Shown here in pieces: positions 37,301-45,575 of a stretch of DNA of 64,000 nucleotides (the first letter of the stretch is position 1; the number at the start of each line of letters is the position of its first letter). A model generated the notes under the pieces. It did no database searches. It was given only the letters and a program-made list of their open reading frames with translations, and had not been told where the DNA came from. Source of the stretch: Manis javanica (lineage: Eukaryota; Chordata; Mammalia; Pholidota; Manidae). The translations under genes and the position numbers were made by a program. The DNA lies in contig NC_133163.1 in assembly GCF_040802235.1 (NCBI RefSeq), forward strand, positions 67,064,001 through 67,128,000, written 5' to 3'.

Positions 37301-40300
37301 AAACATTTACATGGTTCTTCAGCCAAATCACAAACGAAACTCCACTCAAAAAAATGTCTTTTCTAATACCTTTTCAACTTTAGTCCTTTTCTCCCTCTTA
37401 CATAGGTAACTAATACTATATATAAATATATATATAGGTATATATATATATATTATAGGTGTGTGTGTATATATATATATATATGGGGGGGTTTTGGTAA
37501 TGTGTTTATACTTGTGTACATGTGGAATGACTAAACATCTAAAAATGTGATGACATTTTCCCATTTGTTTTGATCCCTCTCTGTTCTCCCTCATCTCTAA
37601 GATAAAAGTCTAAGAGCTCAGTAGTAAAGAAAAGGCTTCACCCCTAAGAACATCAATTCCAGTTCTTAATTTTTTTGTCATTGTGGGTAGGATGAGGGCT
37701 GTTCCTTGCAAACATCTAATTATCACTTGTGAATTTTTCCTACATTAAATGCTTATAACTCTTATAGGCTGTTTATTAAAAGTAATAATTGTTTTGGATC
37801 TTTTAAGAATTCTAAACCACCTATATTGACAGTATGATTAAAATATGTCTAATTATTTCTACACTTTAGCCTAATACTGTCCATAATTATAAGACATAAA
37901 GCTTAAACATTTATTTTATAAGAAATTGTATCTTTCTAGAGCCCTAGTCTTAGTTACCAGATTTTTTGTTTTACACAAAAGCTGTAGTTTTTAATAATTA
38001 TCTTTTTTTTTTTGGTAAAACTGAAAAAGCCGTCATCCAGCTTCTAAGTGAGGGTTTGAATTTTATTGCATTGTCTTCCTTTATTTTTCAGGTTTACAAT
38101 ACAATAATCACATTAACAGAGTGGTAAGTCATCCTACACTTCCTGTTACAATAACTGCTCATGAAGATAGACATATCAAATTTTTTGACAATAAAACAGG
38201 TAAGTAGATTCTTATTTTCTTTTCAGTCATATTAATAATACTGTAAATTTGAGATAATAAAAAATGCTAATATAAGATATATTGACTTTTTGGCTTCAAA
38301 ATGCCAAGTTAAACCATTTTAACTCAAATTTTTGCTTAATGTAACACACTTAACGATGTAGTTTTATTGTTAAACATATATAATATTTTGCCTGCCTATT
38401 ATGATTATTTTCATGTCATGTTAATTAAATGCAAACCCTTCCATTTAAAATTTTTTCCTTCACATCCTGTAGTGAATTAGTATAGTGGAAGAGGTCTCAA
38501 TCTGGTGTTTGACATTTCACATATTTCTTAGAATTATTCTCAGTGTATGAAATGATGATATAGTGGAAATTGCTTATTTTCATCGTCCCTGTATTTCTTT
38601 TTATAAGGAAAACTTAACCAGTTATATAGAAATCAAATCAGATTTTTAATTTGGGCATAGGATTGTACTTTAAGGACCTCTGTCTCATCTGTCATTACCT
38701 AGAATGCTACATAAAATATTGTTTGCTCTCTTTCAGGAAAGGTCTGACAGCTAGAGAGGCTTCTTTGAGGAGAAGCTAAAATAGGGGTATATTGAAAGAC
38801 CTCCGAAATAAGAAACTTAAATATTAATTGCAACATTACTGGCAGGGCAACAGATGATAAAGCAAGGCAGCAGTTCAGACCTACAGATTTCTCTTTGAAG
38901 GCTGTATGGGACATGGTCATAATTTTTATTCTTTAGAGTCTTACATAAATTTCTTTGCTCAAGTCACACTTTCATGGAGAGATTACTTTTAACTCAGTAA
39001 AACAAGTTGAGAACAATATGGCTATTCACAGGTCTATGTACTGAACAGGAAAGAAGATTCTTATTCTCTCTTTCAATTCAGTATTGTCTATCAGATACTG
39101 TCAGATTCATGAAACACCTTTTTCAGGGGAAACTGGGAAAGTCCTACATTGGAATTAAAAGATTAAAAGTCTCATTAAAAATATTATTATAGTGGATGAA
39201 CCTTGAAAACATTATGCTAAATGACAGAAAGCAGCACAAAATGCCACATGTTACTGCATGATTTCATTTGTATAAAGCACTCAGAAAAGGCCAATCCATA
39301 AAGAAAGCAGATTAGTCATTACCAGGGACTTGGAGGAGGAGAGAAATAGGAAGCCACTGCTTAATGGGAATGAGGTTTCCTTTTACACTGAACTAGATAA
39401 TGGTGTTGGCTTCATATAATAGTGAATGTTCTAAAAGCCACTGGATTAATGGCAATAAGTACATACCTATCGATAATCACCCTAAATGTGAATGGTCTGA
39501 ATGTACCAATCAAAAGACATAGAGTCACTGAATGGATAAAAAGACATGACCCATTTATATGCTCCCTACAAGAGACTCACTTCAAACCCAAAGACATGCA
39601 CAGACTGAAAGTGAAGGGATGGAAAAAGATACTTCATGCAAACAATAGGGAGAGAAAAGCAGGAGTTAGAGTACTTTGTCAGACAAAATAGACATCAAAA
39701 CAAAGAAAGTAACAAGAGACAAAGAAGGACATTACATAATGATAAAGGGGTCAGTCTAACAAGAGGATATAACTATTATAAATATCTGTGCACCCAACAC
39801 AGGATCCCCTACATATGTGAAAAAAATACTAACAGAATCAAAGGGGGAAGTAGAATGCAATGCATTCATTCTGGGAGACTTCAACACACCACTCACTCCA
39901 AAGGACAGAGCAACCAGACAGAAAATAAGAAAGGAGACAGAGGCACTGAACAACACATTAGAACAGATGGACCTAACAGACATCTACAGAGCACTGCATC
40001 CAAAAGCAACAGAATACACATTCTTCTCAAGTGCACATGGAGCATTTTAAAGAATAGATCACATACTGGGTCACAAAAAGAGCCTCAGTAAATTCAAAAA
40101 GATTGAAATTGTACCAACCAGCTTCTTAGACCACAAAGGTATGAAACTAGAAATAAATTGCACAAACAAAATGAAAAACCCACAAACACATTGAAGCTTT
40201 ATAACATGCTTCTAAATAATCAATGGATCAATGACCAAATAAAAGCAGAGATCAAGCAATATATGGAGACAAATGACAGCAATAATTCAACACCACAAAA

Positions 40301-43300
40301 TCTGTGGGATGCAGCCAAGGCTGTGCTAAGGGAAGTATTTTGCAATACAGGCCAACCTCAGGAAAGAAGAACAATCCCAAATGAATACTCTAAACTCACA
40401 ATTAATGAACTAGAAAAAGAAAAACATGAGGCCCAAAGTCAGTAGAAGGAGGGACATAATTAAGATTAGAGCAGAAATAAATAAAATCAAGAAGAATAAA
40501 ATAATAGAAAGAATCAATTGAAAGCAGGAGCTTGTTTTTCGAGAAAATAAACAAAATAGATAAACCCCTACCAAGACTTACCAAGAAAAAAAGAGTCTAC
40601 ATACATAAACAGAACCAGAAATGAGAAAGGAAAAATGACTACAGACACCACAGAAATATAAAGAATTATGAGAGAATACTATGAAAAATTATATGGTAAC
40701 AAACTGGATAACCTAGGAGAAATGGACAACTTTCTAGAAAATACAACCTTCCAAGGCTGACCCAGGAAGAAACAGAAAATCTGAACAGACCAATTACCAG
40801 CAAAGAAATTGAATTGGTAATCAAAAAACTACCTAAAAACAAAACGTGTGGACCAGATGGCTTCACTGCTATATTTCATCAAACATTTAGTTAAGACCTA
40901 ATGCCCAATCCTCCTTAAAGATTACCAAAACATAGAACAGGAGGGAATACTCCCAAACTCATTCTACGAGGCCAGCATCACTCTTAATACCAAAACCAAG
41001 CAAAGACACCACAAAAAAAGAAAGTTACAAACTAATATCCCTGATGAGCATAGGTGCAAAAATACTCAACAAAATATGAGCAAACCAAATTCAAATAAAT
41101 CAAGAGGATCATACACCATGATATAGTGGAATTCATCCCAGGGATGCAAGGATGGTACAACATAAAAAATCCATCATCATCCACCACATCAATAAAAAGA
41201 AGGACAGAAACCACATAATAATCTCCATAGATGCTGAAAAGCATTCAACAAAATTCAACATCCATTCATGATAAAAACTCTCAACAAAATGGGTTTAGAG
41301 GGCAAATACCTCAACATAATAAAGGCCATATATGACAAACCCACAACCAACATTATACTTAACATCAAGAAGCTGAGAACTTTAAGATCAGGAACAAGAC
41401 AAGGATGCCCACTCTCCCCACTTTCATTCAACATAGTTCTTGAGGTTCTACTCACAACAAGCAGACAACACAAAAAAATAAAAGGCATCCAGATTGGCAA
41501 GGAAGAAGTTTAACTGTCCCTGTTTGCAGATAACATAATACTGTACATTAAAAAAACCTTAAAGAATCCACTCCAAAACTACTAGAACTAATACCTGAAT
41601 TCAGCAAAGTTGCAGGGTACAAAATTAATACACAAAAATATGTTGCATTCCTATACACTAACAATGAACTAGTAGAAAGAGAAATCAGGAAATACCTAGG
41701 AATAAACCTAATCCAGGAAGTGAAAGACCTGTACTCTGAAAACTACAAGACACTCATGAGAGAAATTAAAGAAGATATCAATAAATGAAAACATCCCATG
41801 CTCATGGGTCGGAAGAATTAATATTGTCAAAATGGCCATCCTGCCAAAAGCAATCTACAGATACAATGCAATCCCTATCAAAATACCAACAGTATTCCTC
41901 AGTGAACTAGAGCAAATAGTTCTAAAATTGATATGAAACCACAAAAGATCTTGAATAGCCAAAGCAATCTTGAGAAGGAAAAATAAAGCTGGGGGGATTA
42001 TGCTCCCCAACTTCAAGCTCTACTTCAAAGCCACAGTAATCAAGACAGTTTGGTACTGGCACAAGAACAGACCCATAGACCAATGGAACAGACTAGAGAG
42101 CCCAGATATAAACCCAAGCATAAATGGTCAATTAATATATGATAAAGGAGCCAATGATATATATACACTTGGGGAAATGACAGTCTCTTCAACAACTGTT
42201 GTTGGCAAAACTGGACAGGTACATGCAAGAGAATGAAACTGGATTTTTGTCTAACCCCATACACAAAAATAAACTGAAAATGGATCAAAGACCTGAGTAT
42301 AAGTCATGAAGCCATAAAACTCTTAGAAGAAAAAATAGGCAAAAATCTGAATATAAACATGAGCAACTTTTTCATGAATGCCTCTCCTCAGGCAAGAGAA
42401 ACAAAATAAAAAATGAACAAATGGGACTACATCATGCTTAAAAGCTTCTGTACAGCAAAGGACACCATCAGCAGAACAAAAAGGCATCCTACAGTTTGGG
42501 AAAATATATTTGTAAGTGACATATCTGACAAGGGGTAACATCCAAAATACATAAAGAATTCACACGCCTCAACACCCAAAAAGCAAATAACCCTACTAAA
42601 AATGGGTGGAGGATATGAAGACACATATCTCCAAAGAAGAAATTCAGGTGGCCAACAGGCACATGAAAAGATGCTCCACATCGCTAATTATCAGGGAAAT
42701 GCAAATTAAAACCAAAATGAGATATCACCTCACACCAGTTAGGATGGCCAGCATTGAAAAGACTAGGAACAAATGCTGGCAAGGATATGAACAAAGGGGA
42801 ACCCTCCTACACTGCTGGTGGCAATGTGAACTAGTTCAACCATTGTGCTAAGCAGTATGGAGGTTCCTTAAAGAAACTTAAAATAGAGATAGCATTTGAC
42901 CCAGGAATTCCACTCCTAGGAATTTACCCTAAGAATGTAGGATCCCAGTTTCAGAAAGACATATGAAACCCTATGTTTATTGCAGCACTATTTACAATAG
43001 CCAAGAAATGGAAGCAACCTAAGTGTCTTTCGGTAGATGAATGGATAAAGAAGGTGTGGTACATATACACAATGGAATATTACTCAGCCATGAGAAGAAA
43101 ACAAATCCTACCATTTGCAACAACAGGGATGGAGCTAGAGGGTATTATGCTCAGTGAAATAAGCCAGGAGGAGAAAGACAAGGACCAAATGATTTCACTC
43201 ATCTGTGGAATATAACAACAAAGCAAAAACTGAAGGAAAAAAACAGCAGCAGACTCACAGAACCCAAGAATGGACTAGCAGTTACCAAAGGGAAAGGTTA

Positions 43301-44064
43301 CTGGAGAGGGTAGGTGGGAAGGGAGAGAGAAGGGGAATAAGGGGCATTACGATTAGTACACATAACATAGGGGGTCACGGGAAAGGCAGTATAGCACAGA
43401 GAAGACAAGTAGTGACTGTAGCATCTTACTATGCTGATGGACAGTGACTGTAATGGGGTATGTGGTGGGGACTTGATAATGGGGGGAATCTAGTAATTAC
43501 AGTGTTCCTCGTGTGATTTTATATTAATGATACAAAAAAAAAGCCACTAGATTATACCTTCTCAAATGGTTAAAATGGTAAATTTTTTGCTAGGTGAATT
43601 TTATCACTGTTTAAAATATTGCTAGAGTGATTATATATTTTATATTAGTGCTGTATTATTTATGGTTTCTGGTCTCTCATGTCAGTAACTTTGTGAAAAC
43701 TTAGTATTCTGTGTTGTGTTTTGTTTAGGTAAAATGATCCATTCTATGGTGGCTCATTTGGATGCTGTTACAAGTCTAGCAGTAGATCCTAATGGAATCT
43801 ATTTGATGTCTGGAAGTAAGTCTGAACTTCTGTACTGCCACATATTTATAAGAGAATTGTTGCTCGATGACATACTTTATTTGTTCATTTACAGGCCATG
43901 ACTGTTCTATTAGATTGTGGAATTTGGACAGCAAGACATGTGTGCAGGAAATAACAGCACATAGGAAGAAATTAGATGAATCAATTTATGATGTTGCTTT
44001 CCATCCATCGAAAGCATATATTGCCAGTGCAGGGGCTGATGCCCTTTCCAAAGTATTTGTGTGA
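4153..44064 (+). CDS. STRN3: STRN3 (striatin-3, SG2NA), exon 8 to the stop codon; 5' exons lie left of the window
   Basis: Striatin-3 is a WD40 scaffold that acts as a regulatory B''' subunit of PP2A and organises STRIPAK complexes with Mob4, STRIP1/2 and GCKIII kinases. Nine exons from 16,712 to 44,064 sum to 1,154 bases; with one base from the preceding exon they give 385 codons including the stop, with no frameshift. Translation matches the striatin-3 C-terminal half: a linker, then WD repeats ending in LKLW, IQWW, VRLW, IKFF and IRLW. Two further exons (4,153-4,263, 12,325-12,465) correspond to the optional 84-residue alpha insert and look degraded. The caveolin-binding, coiled-coil and calmodulin-binding regions are encoded upstream, outside the window. 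COCH is convergent at the 3' side. Confidence 0.97.
6150..6560 (-). repeat. Degenerate ancient LINE-like remnant
   Basis: Phrases such as ATCACCTGCAGTTCTACCAC, ATATCCTTCCA and a region resembling the antisense of L1 ORF2 ends point to an old L1M or HAL1-type copy read on the minus strand. Divergence is high, so family and limits are uncertain. Confidence 0.4.
7400..7690 (-). repeat. Ancient L1 (L1ME-type) 3' end, antisense
   Basis: The stretch reads as a diverged copy of a familiar old L1 tail in reverse: TTATTTTGACAGAATTTCA, then CATCCAGGTTCCCC, then ACAATGATGAAAAATCAGG near the right end. Limits are approximate. Confidence 0.6.
10347..10427. repeat. Short direct repeat, copy 1 (partner at 11,739-11,818)
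   Basis: Eighty bases starting ACATTTTTGAGAAAAAT and ending CACATAAACACCA recur at 11,739-11,818 with a few differences. The CATAAACACCA end is shared with the larger 11,891/13,219 repeat pair. Confidence 0.75.
11455..11639 (+). mobile_element. Short L1 3'-end insertion with perfect target duplication
   Basis: The 185-bp segment ends in an A-rich tail and matches the 3'UTR of the L1 at 43,400-43,540 (ACAGTGACTGT, GACTTGGTGAAGG, ATTAATGATACCA). It is flanked by AAATTTATAGCTTAA at 11,440-11,454 and 11,640-11,654, a perfect 15-bp duplication. Inside, the CATCTTACTATGTTGA/GGACAGTGACTGTGA block occurs twice, so the copy carries an internal duplication. Confidence 0.88.
11739..11818. repeat. Short direct repeat, copy 2
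   Basis: Copy of 10,347-10,427, lying 73 bp upstream of the larger local repeat at 11,891. The spacing between copies is 1,392 bp. Confidence 0.75.
11891..12108. repeat. Local direct repeat, copy 1 (partner at 13,219-13,442)
   Basis: About 220 bp nearly identical to 13,219-13,442. Both contain TTAAGTTGGAAAATTTTGTT, CATAAACACCAAAATTTCC and a TA-dinucleotide run. In copy 1 the TA run is about 20 bp long. I do not recognise a named element. Confidence 0.8.
12325..12465 (+). CDS. STRN3: STRN3 alpha-specific exon (exon 9), open but divergent
   Basis: The 141-base exon has a good acceptor (TTTACAG) and a usable donor (GTACAG). It encodes the second half of the alpha insert; HIPSG, NQSRSA and RMTDH are recognisable. 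From family knowledge, about ten of 46 residues differ from the mammalian form, including loss of several acidic residues. The WD40 exons of the same gene show only a few differences. This suggests relaxed constraint. Since the partner exon at 4,153-4,263 seems unspliceable, inclusion alone would add 47 codons in frame, but whether that occurs cannot be told from sequence. Confidence 0.75.
12845..12985 (+). repeat. MIR-type ancient SINE fragment
   Basis: CTACCACTTATTAGGAGACC followed by a degenerate form of the GTGCTTGGAACTTTA block matches the 3' half of mammalian MIR-like elements. Short and diverged. Confidence 0.5.
13219..13442. repeat. Local direct repeat, copy 2 with expanded TA microsatellite
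   Basis: This is the second copy of the 11,891-12,108 sequence, 1,328 bp downstream. The internal TA run (about 13,348-13,386) is roughly twice as long as in copy 1, while the flanking bases are almost unchanged. It ends at ACAGTGAAGATTGAATTTC. Confidence 0.8.
16712..16845 (+). CDS. STRN3: STRN3 exon 10, linker before the WD40 domain
   Basis: Acceptor TTTATAG and donor GTAAGT flank 134 bases. The exon completes a codon started in exon 7 (or exon 9) and encodes [13 protein letters not shown] through a run ending DYSYD, the linker before the propeller. The phase suits joining directly to exon 7, as in the beta isoform. Confidence 0.96.
16846..18160 (+). other. STRN3: STRN3 intron 10
   Basis: AT-rich intron with a short GA/GGGA-rich stretch at about 17,300-17,345. 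Nothing else identifiable. Confidence 0.7.
18161..18336 (+). CDS. STRN3: STRN3 exon 11, first WD repeat; GC splice donor
   Basis: The exon follows a TTTTTAG acceptor and encodes LPANKDAF, the segment [14 protein letters not shown] and the first WD blade ending [10 protein letters not shown]. The reading frame with exon 12 requires the exon to end at 18,336, where the intron starts GCAAGT rather than GTAAGT. This makes a GC-AG intron. All other bases of the donor match the consensus, as expected for GC donors. Confidence 0.95.
18512..18559 (+). CDS. STRN3: STRN3 exon 12
   Basis: A 48-base exon between a CTTTTAG acceptor and a GTAAGT donor. It encodes [15 protein letters not shown], the connection from blade 1 to blade 2. 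Frame is kept with both neighbours. Confidence 0.95.
18840..18961 (+). CDS. STRN3: STRN3 exon 13, second WD repeat
   Basis: The 122-base exon has an ATAATAG acceptor and a GTAAGC donor. It encodes [16 protein letters not shown] and a blade ending in IQWWN, then PYDTY. The WW in place of WD/W matches striatin-3. Confidence 0.96.
20109..20260 (-). repeat. Ancient L1M 3' end, antisense
   Basis: Reads AACAGCTTTATTAAGATAGA, then ACCACATCTAATTCAGAACA, the reverse of the familiar L1M tail. It is the inverse orientation of the copy at 20,915-21,306. Confidence 0.75.
20915..21306 (+). repeat. Ancient L1M 3' end, sense
   Basis: Contains CAATAGAATATTATCAGCA, GGTGAACCTTGGAAACATTA, ATTGTACACTTTAAATTGG and ends CTCAGTAAAGCTGTATAAAA. 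This order is the ORF2 end and 3'UTR of an old L1M. Diverged, no coding frame left. Confidence 0.85.
21541..21708 (+). CDS. STRN3: STRN3 exon 14, third WD repeat
   Basis: The 168-base exon lies between TTCCCAG and GTAAGT. It encodes [20 protein letters not shown] and a blade with [13 protein letters not shown], ending near GDKG. The HTDAVW and GTVRLW motifs are classic WD40 elements. Confidence 0.96.
21709..23117 (+). other. STRN3: STRN3 intron 14
   Basis: AT-rich intron between exons 14 and 15. I see no repeat with confidence and no gene. Confidence 0.65.
23118..23258 (+). CDS. STRN3: STRN3 exon 15, fourth WD repeat
   Basis: The 141-base exon lies between CTCTCAG and GTAAGT. It encodes [18 protein letters not shown] and [10 protein letters not shown]. 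The following intron is 14.8 kb long and contains the full-length antisense L1 and an older sense L1. Confidence 0.96.
23908..23964. repeat. Three tandem 19-bp units
   Basis: TTCTTACATGGTGAACGAA is followed by TTCTTACAGAGTGAATAAA and TTCTTACATGGTGAACAGT, three head-to-tail 19-bp units inside the L1-carried tail. Such short tandem repeats are common in LTR U3 regions, which supports but does not prove an LTR origin. Confidence 0.85.
24720..25161 (-). pseudogene. Retroviral Env transmembrane-subunit remnant (class I/gammaretrovirus-like)
   Basis: The frame from 25,161 to 24,874 shows a heptad-rich stretch, then [20 protein letters not shown] (the immunosuppressive-domain position of class I Env). 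It is followed by a cysteine pattern equivalent to CX6CC with one Cys replaced by Gly (C69, C77). A shift into a second frame (24,956-24,720) gives a Trp-rich membrane-proximal part and a hydrophobic membrane segment around VIIDLLCLC and PIMLICVC. The surface subunit and fusion peptide are not evident. The frameshift and missing parts mean no functional Env. Confidence 0.72.
25420..25600 (-). other. First, short transduced segment between two A-rich tracts of the L1
   Basis: The typical L1 3'UTR ends near 25,600 with an A-rich, (GAAA)n-like run (plus TTCTTTCTTTC at 25,566-25,590). About 145 bp of unrelated sequence follow, then the A18 tract near 25,410. Two internal A-tracts before the terminal one are what serial 3' transduction leaves behind. 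The alternative is that the A-tracts are simply part of this L1 family's 3'UTR. Confidence 0.6.
25936..29778 (-). pseudogene. L1 ORF2 (endonuclease-reverse transcriptase) with two premature stops
   Basis: The frame spans 1,281 codons including the stop, with no indel, broken only by TAG at 29,235-29,233 and TAA at 27,090-27,088. The first part holds the AP-endonuclease motifs (NVNGLN, LQETH, GDFN; then SRIDHIL and SDHKG after the first stop). The middle holds the reverse transcriptase with FADD, and the last part the cysteine-rich CWRGC...HCWWEC module. Each stop differs by one base from the codon in the related copy at 39,450-42,240 (CAG and TAC). With a stop inside the endonuclease domain, ORF2 protein is not expected. 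The alternative start 27 bases further in (MAISTYL) is the usual one. Confidence 0.93.
29947..30837 (-). CDS. L1 ORF1 protein, intact
   Basis: A 296-residue open frame. Residues about 35-110 form a charged coiled coil with QEQWDEM-type heptads, followed by an RRM-like region ([16 protein letters not shown]) and the C-terminal domain with [12 protein letters not shown]. This is the trimeric RNA-binding chaperone of L1 particles; human ORF1p is longer because of its coiled coil. The start codon matches the ORF1 start of the copy at 691. The frame is uninterrupted, so the protein could be made if transcribed. Confidence 0.95.
   Translation of the reverse strand: MKRQNYRQTKITETTPEKETDLTSLPEKEFKIKIMNMLTEMQKKMQEQWDEMQRKMQEQWDEVRKEITDVRKEITEVKQSLEGFISRMDKMQEAIEGIEAREQERIEADIERDKRISRNETTLREICDQYKRKNIRIIGIPEEEERGKGIESVFEEIIAENFPKLGEEIIEQTMELYRTPNRKDPRRTTPRHIIIKMARIKDKERVLKAAREKKVTYKGKPIRLTSDFSTETLQARREWHDILNAMKQKGLEPRILYPARLSFKYDGGIKQFPDKQKLREFASHKPPLQGILQGLL
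30838..32471 (-). promoter_or_regulatory. L1 5'UTR promoter with tandem monomers
   Basis: This is 1.63 kb of GC-rich sequence upstream of ORF1. The outer end has GCCAAGATGGCGGC (minus, 32,464-32,451), the YY1-type initiator motif of L1. The inner part holds tandem units of about 210 bp. The monomeric layout recalls rodent L1 promoters rather than human L1. Transcription would run against STRN3; any antisense promoter activity would run with STRN3 towards exon 16. Confidence 0.85.
31411..32215 (-). repeat. Tandem promoter monomers of about 210 bp in L1 5'UTR
   Basis: The landmark CTTCCAAAAAGC (plus strand) occurs at about 31,411, 31,550, 31,760, 31,970 and 32,181. Steps are 139, 210, 210 and 211 bp. 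Each unit carries a CACCGGTC-type segment, a short A-rich tract (AAAAAGAGAAAAAA) and ACGCGCGA. The CpG-dense units are very similar to each other. A related but more diverged unit lies near 31,207. Confidence 0.9.
32485..33451 (+). other. STRN3: STRN3 intron 15 between two L1 elements
   Basis: About 970 bp of AT-rich intron between the right target duplication of the antisense L1 and the 5' end of an older sense L1. No identifiable feature. Confidence 0.65.
33452..36545 (+). mobile_element. Older L1, 5' end to early ORF2, truncated at its 3' side
   Basis: Starts with AAAAAGATGGTGGGG, the L1 5' terminus with the YY1-type motif. It continues through a 1.2-kb 5'UTR unlike the monomeric one, ORF1 (about 34,641-35,520, with several frameshifts) and the ORF2 endonuclease region (from about 35,947) up to TTTTCCTCAAGTGTACG at 36,545. 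The match then stops, so about two thirds of ORF2 and the 3'UTR are missing. Loss of the 3' side is not the usual truncation and points to later deletion. Confidence 0.85.
34641..35520 (+). pseudogene. L1 ORF1 remnant of the older copy
   Basis: The start context and the first 30 residues ([11 protein letters not shown]..., LLDKDFKK) are readable. The coiled-coil and RRM parts then appear in other frames (for example [20 protein letters not shown]). Multiple frameshifts and stops make it non-coding. It belongs to a different, older L1 subfamily than the ORF1 at 30,837. Confidence 0.8.
36635..36873 (+). mobile_element. Short L1 3' fragment with 10-bp target duplication
   Basis: ACAACAGCAGACTCACAGAA onwards matches the L1 3'UTR start. 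It is flanked by GCATGAACAT at 36,625-36,634 and 36,874-36,883. The L1 3'UTR match stops near 36,793 and is followed by about 65 bp of other sequence before an A10 tail. That could be a small 3' transduction after premature polyadenylation. Confidence 0.75.
36884..38091 (+). other. STRN3: STRN3 intron 15, last part before exon 16
   Basis: AT-rich intron with a TA/TG microsatellite followed by G7 (about 37,418-37,493). Nothing else identifiable. Confidence 0.65.
38092..38199 (+). CDS. STRN3: STRN3 exon 16, fifth WD repeat
   Basis: The 108-base exon has a TTTTCAG acceptor and a GTAAGT donor. It encodes [19 protein letters not shown] and [14 protein letters not shown]. It is the first STRN3 exon downstream of the antisense L1 5' end. 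Confidence 0.96.
38200..39185 (+). other. STRN3: STRN3 intron 16, first part
   Basis: About 1 kb of intron with no recognised repeat or gene. Confidence 0.6.
39186..43620 (+). repeat. Ancient L1M 3' end split by a younger L1
   Basis: The left part (39,186-39,448) reads GGATGAACCTTGAAAACATTA and AATAGTGAATGTTCTAAAAG. The right part (43,555-43,620) continues with CTTCTCAAATGGTTAAAATG and AATTTTATCACTG. Together they rebuild one L1M 3' end, interrupted by the insertion at 39,449-43,538. Confidence 0.85.
39449..43538 (+). mobile_element. 5'-truncated L1 (ORF2 to poly(A)) nested in an older L1M
   Basis: The 4.1-kb copy begins exactly at the ORF2 start (ATGGCAATAAGTACATACC) and ends with a short poly(A). 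AAAAGCCACTGGATTA at 39,433-39,448 and AAAAGCCACTAGATTA at 43,539-43,554 form a 16-bp target duplication with one mismatch. ORF2 is broken by many frameshifts and stops. The endonuclease, reverse transcriptase (FADN in place of FADD) and cysteine-rich module remain recognisable. The 3'UTR at 43,216-43,538 contains the polypurine GGGAAGGGAGAGAGAAGGGG. Confidence 0.93.
43729..43815 (+). CDS. STRN3: STRN3 exon 17, sixth WD repeat (first half)
   Basis: The 87-base exon lies between TGTTTAG and GTAAGT. It encodes [19 protein letters not shown] and NGIYLMSG. It sits about 110 bp downstream of the older L1M remnant in which a younger L1 is nested. Confidence 0.96.
43895..44064 (+). CDS. STRN3: STRN3 exon 18, last WD repeats and stop codon
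   Basis: The exon starts after TTTACAG and runs to TGA at 44,062-44,064. It encodes [18 protein letters not shown] and the closing blade, ending [10 protein letters not shown]. The C-terminal KVFV is the usual striatin end; the Ser two residues earlier is usually Ala. Confidence 0.97.
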
Positions 44065-45575
44065 ACCAACAAAAACTCGACATTATAACAACAGATTTGC
44101 TTGAAGAGAAAGAGGGTCTGCATCACTGCCATCAAAAAGGTTACTGATACGACACTACATGCGATCTGCCTGGTGAAGGCTCTTTGGGGCAAGCATAAAT
44201 TGGTGGAAATCACATCTTAATGTCGGGCTCATTAATTTAATTGTAACTTACTATATTTCATGGGACAAAAAGAGGACTCCATTATTTGTACTGGATAGAA
44301 CTGAGTGTATGTCTGTTTTTTAGGTATCTTTAAGCCAATGTGGAATCTAATCTTACAAAAAAGACTTCTATTTTGGACTCTGTGTGCTGCCTTAGGGTTA
44401 GGAATGTGGTGCTCTTGTTGGGGGAAGTGAGCTCCAAGAGTAGCTTTTTTTTTCATCTCTTAGTGATCTTCTGTTTATCAGTTGAATGCCACAGATACCC
44501 TTTTAAACTTATTTTGCTTTAAAAAAAAGAAAGAAAATTTAACTTAAAATATTTTAGCATTAGTTGCATAAAATGTTTGGATAAAATTCTAGTTTTTATA
44601 AGTCTTTTTATATATTTAGCCTGTCACAACAGTGCTCAAGATTGTATTGAAGTTTTTCTGCATTAACAACCCTAAAACACAGAGATCTCACTGACCCGCT
44701 GCCATGTAGCCACACTTGTTCCTTCTTTTGCCTAATACAGCTCAGCTAAGTCCTTCCATAAAGATGCTACATCACCTTCATCATCACGTAATTGTCTTTG
44801 TAAACCAAGGACTATTACATGTATTAAGATAAAACAGTGGGGTTTAATACTCCAAATGAATTCTTAAAAACTAATCTTGGCATCCTATCACTATGTGATA
44901 TTTTGTACATCTTACTGTATTTACAAGTTTATTTATCAAGGATTATCCATCTTGCTAATAGCCTATTATTTATTTCACTTTCTTTTGGCCTTTATATCCT
45001 TTTATTAATGTGCTAAAGGAACCTGTATATCTATTTTGGGACTCTTTAAATAGTCTAAAATAGACTAAAAATGGAATATTTTATAGTTTGAGTTACAAAC
45101 CAGGGAGATTCCCCCCATTACATATCTTGGTTTACCATGATTCCAAACAAAAATACTTTGTTTAAAAATATTTGGAGTAAAATTTTATTTGCGTTACAAA
45201 CAGGATACAAAAATAGTTGAATCAGGTTACAGAAATCTGTGTTTGGACCGGTTATCCCTGTTTTATTTTTTCAGATGTGCTTAATTTTATGGTGTAACTA
45301 AAGATTTTGTTTGTGTAATGCATGATTAAGACAATAAAGTATTTTTTCTAGTCTTCCCAAAAAAATTTTCTGATCAGTTTGCAAGTTTTGATGAGTTTTG
45401 TAAGGTTTTGTTTTACAAACTATGAATCAGCAAATTTTTATTGTACCACATAGCAAACGTACATCTGTTGAAAAATAATGTATATAAAATGCATATAATA
45501 AATATTAAATTGTGTACCTGTATGTTACTGTTGGCTACATTATTTTGTGTTGAATAAATATAAAGTGCAATACTT
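44065..45575 (+). other. STRN3: STRN3 3' untranslated region
   Basis: AT-rich sequence after the stop codon with no coding potential. Polyadenylation signals AATAAA occur at 45,333-45,338, 45,497-45,502 and 45,553-45,558. The last is followed by a GT-poor but plausible cleavage zone near 45,575. A further AATAAA at 46,866 could serve a longer form. Which are used cannot be decided from sequence. Confidence 0.7.
45333..45558 (+). terminator. STRN3: STRN3 polyadenylation signal cluster
   Basis: Three AATAAA hexamers lie within 226 bp (45,333, 45,497, 45,553), 1.27-1.49 kb after the STRN3 stop. This is a reasonable 3' end for the transcript. No repeat accounts for them. Confidence 0.65.
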
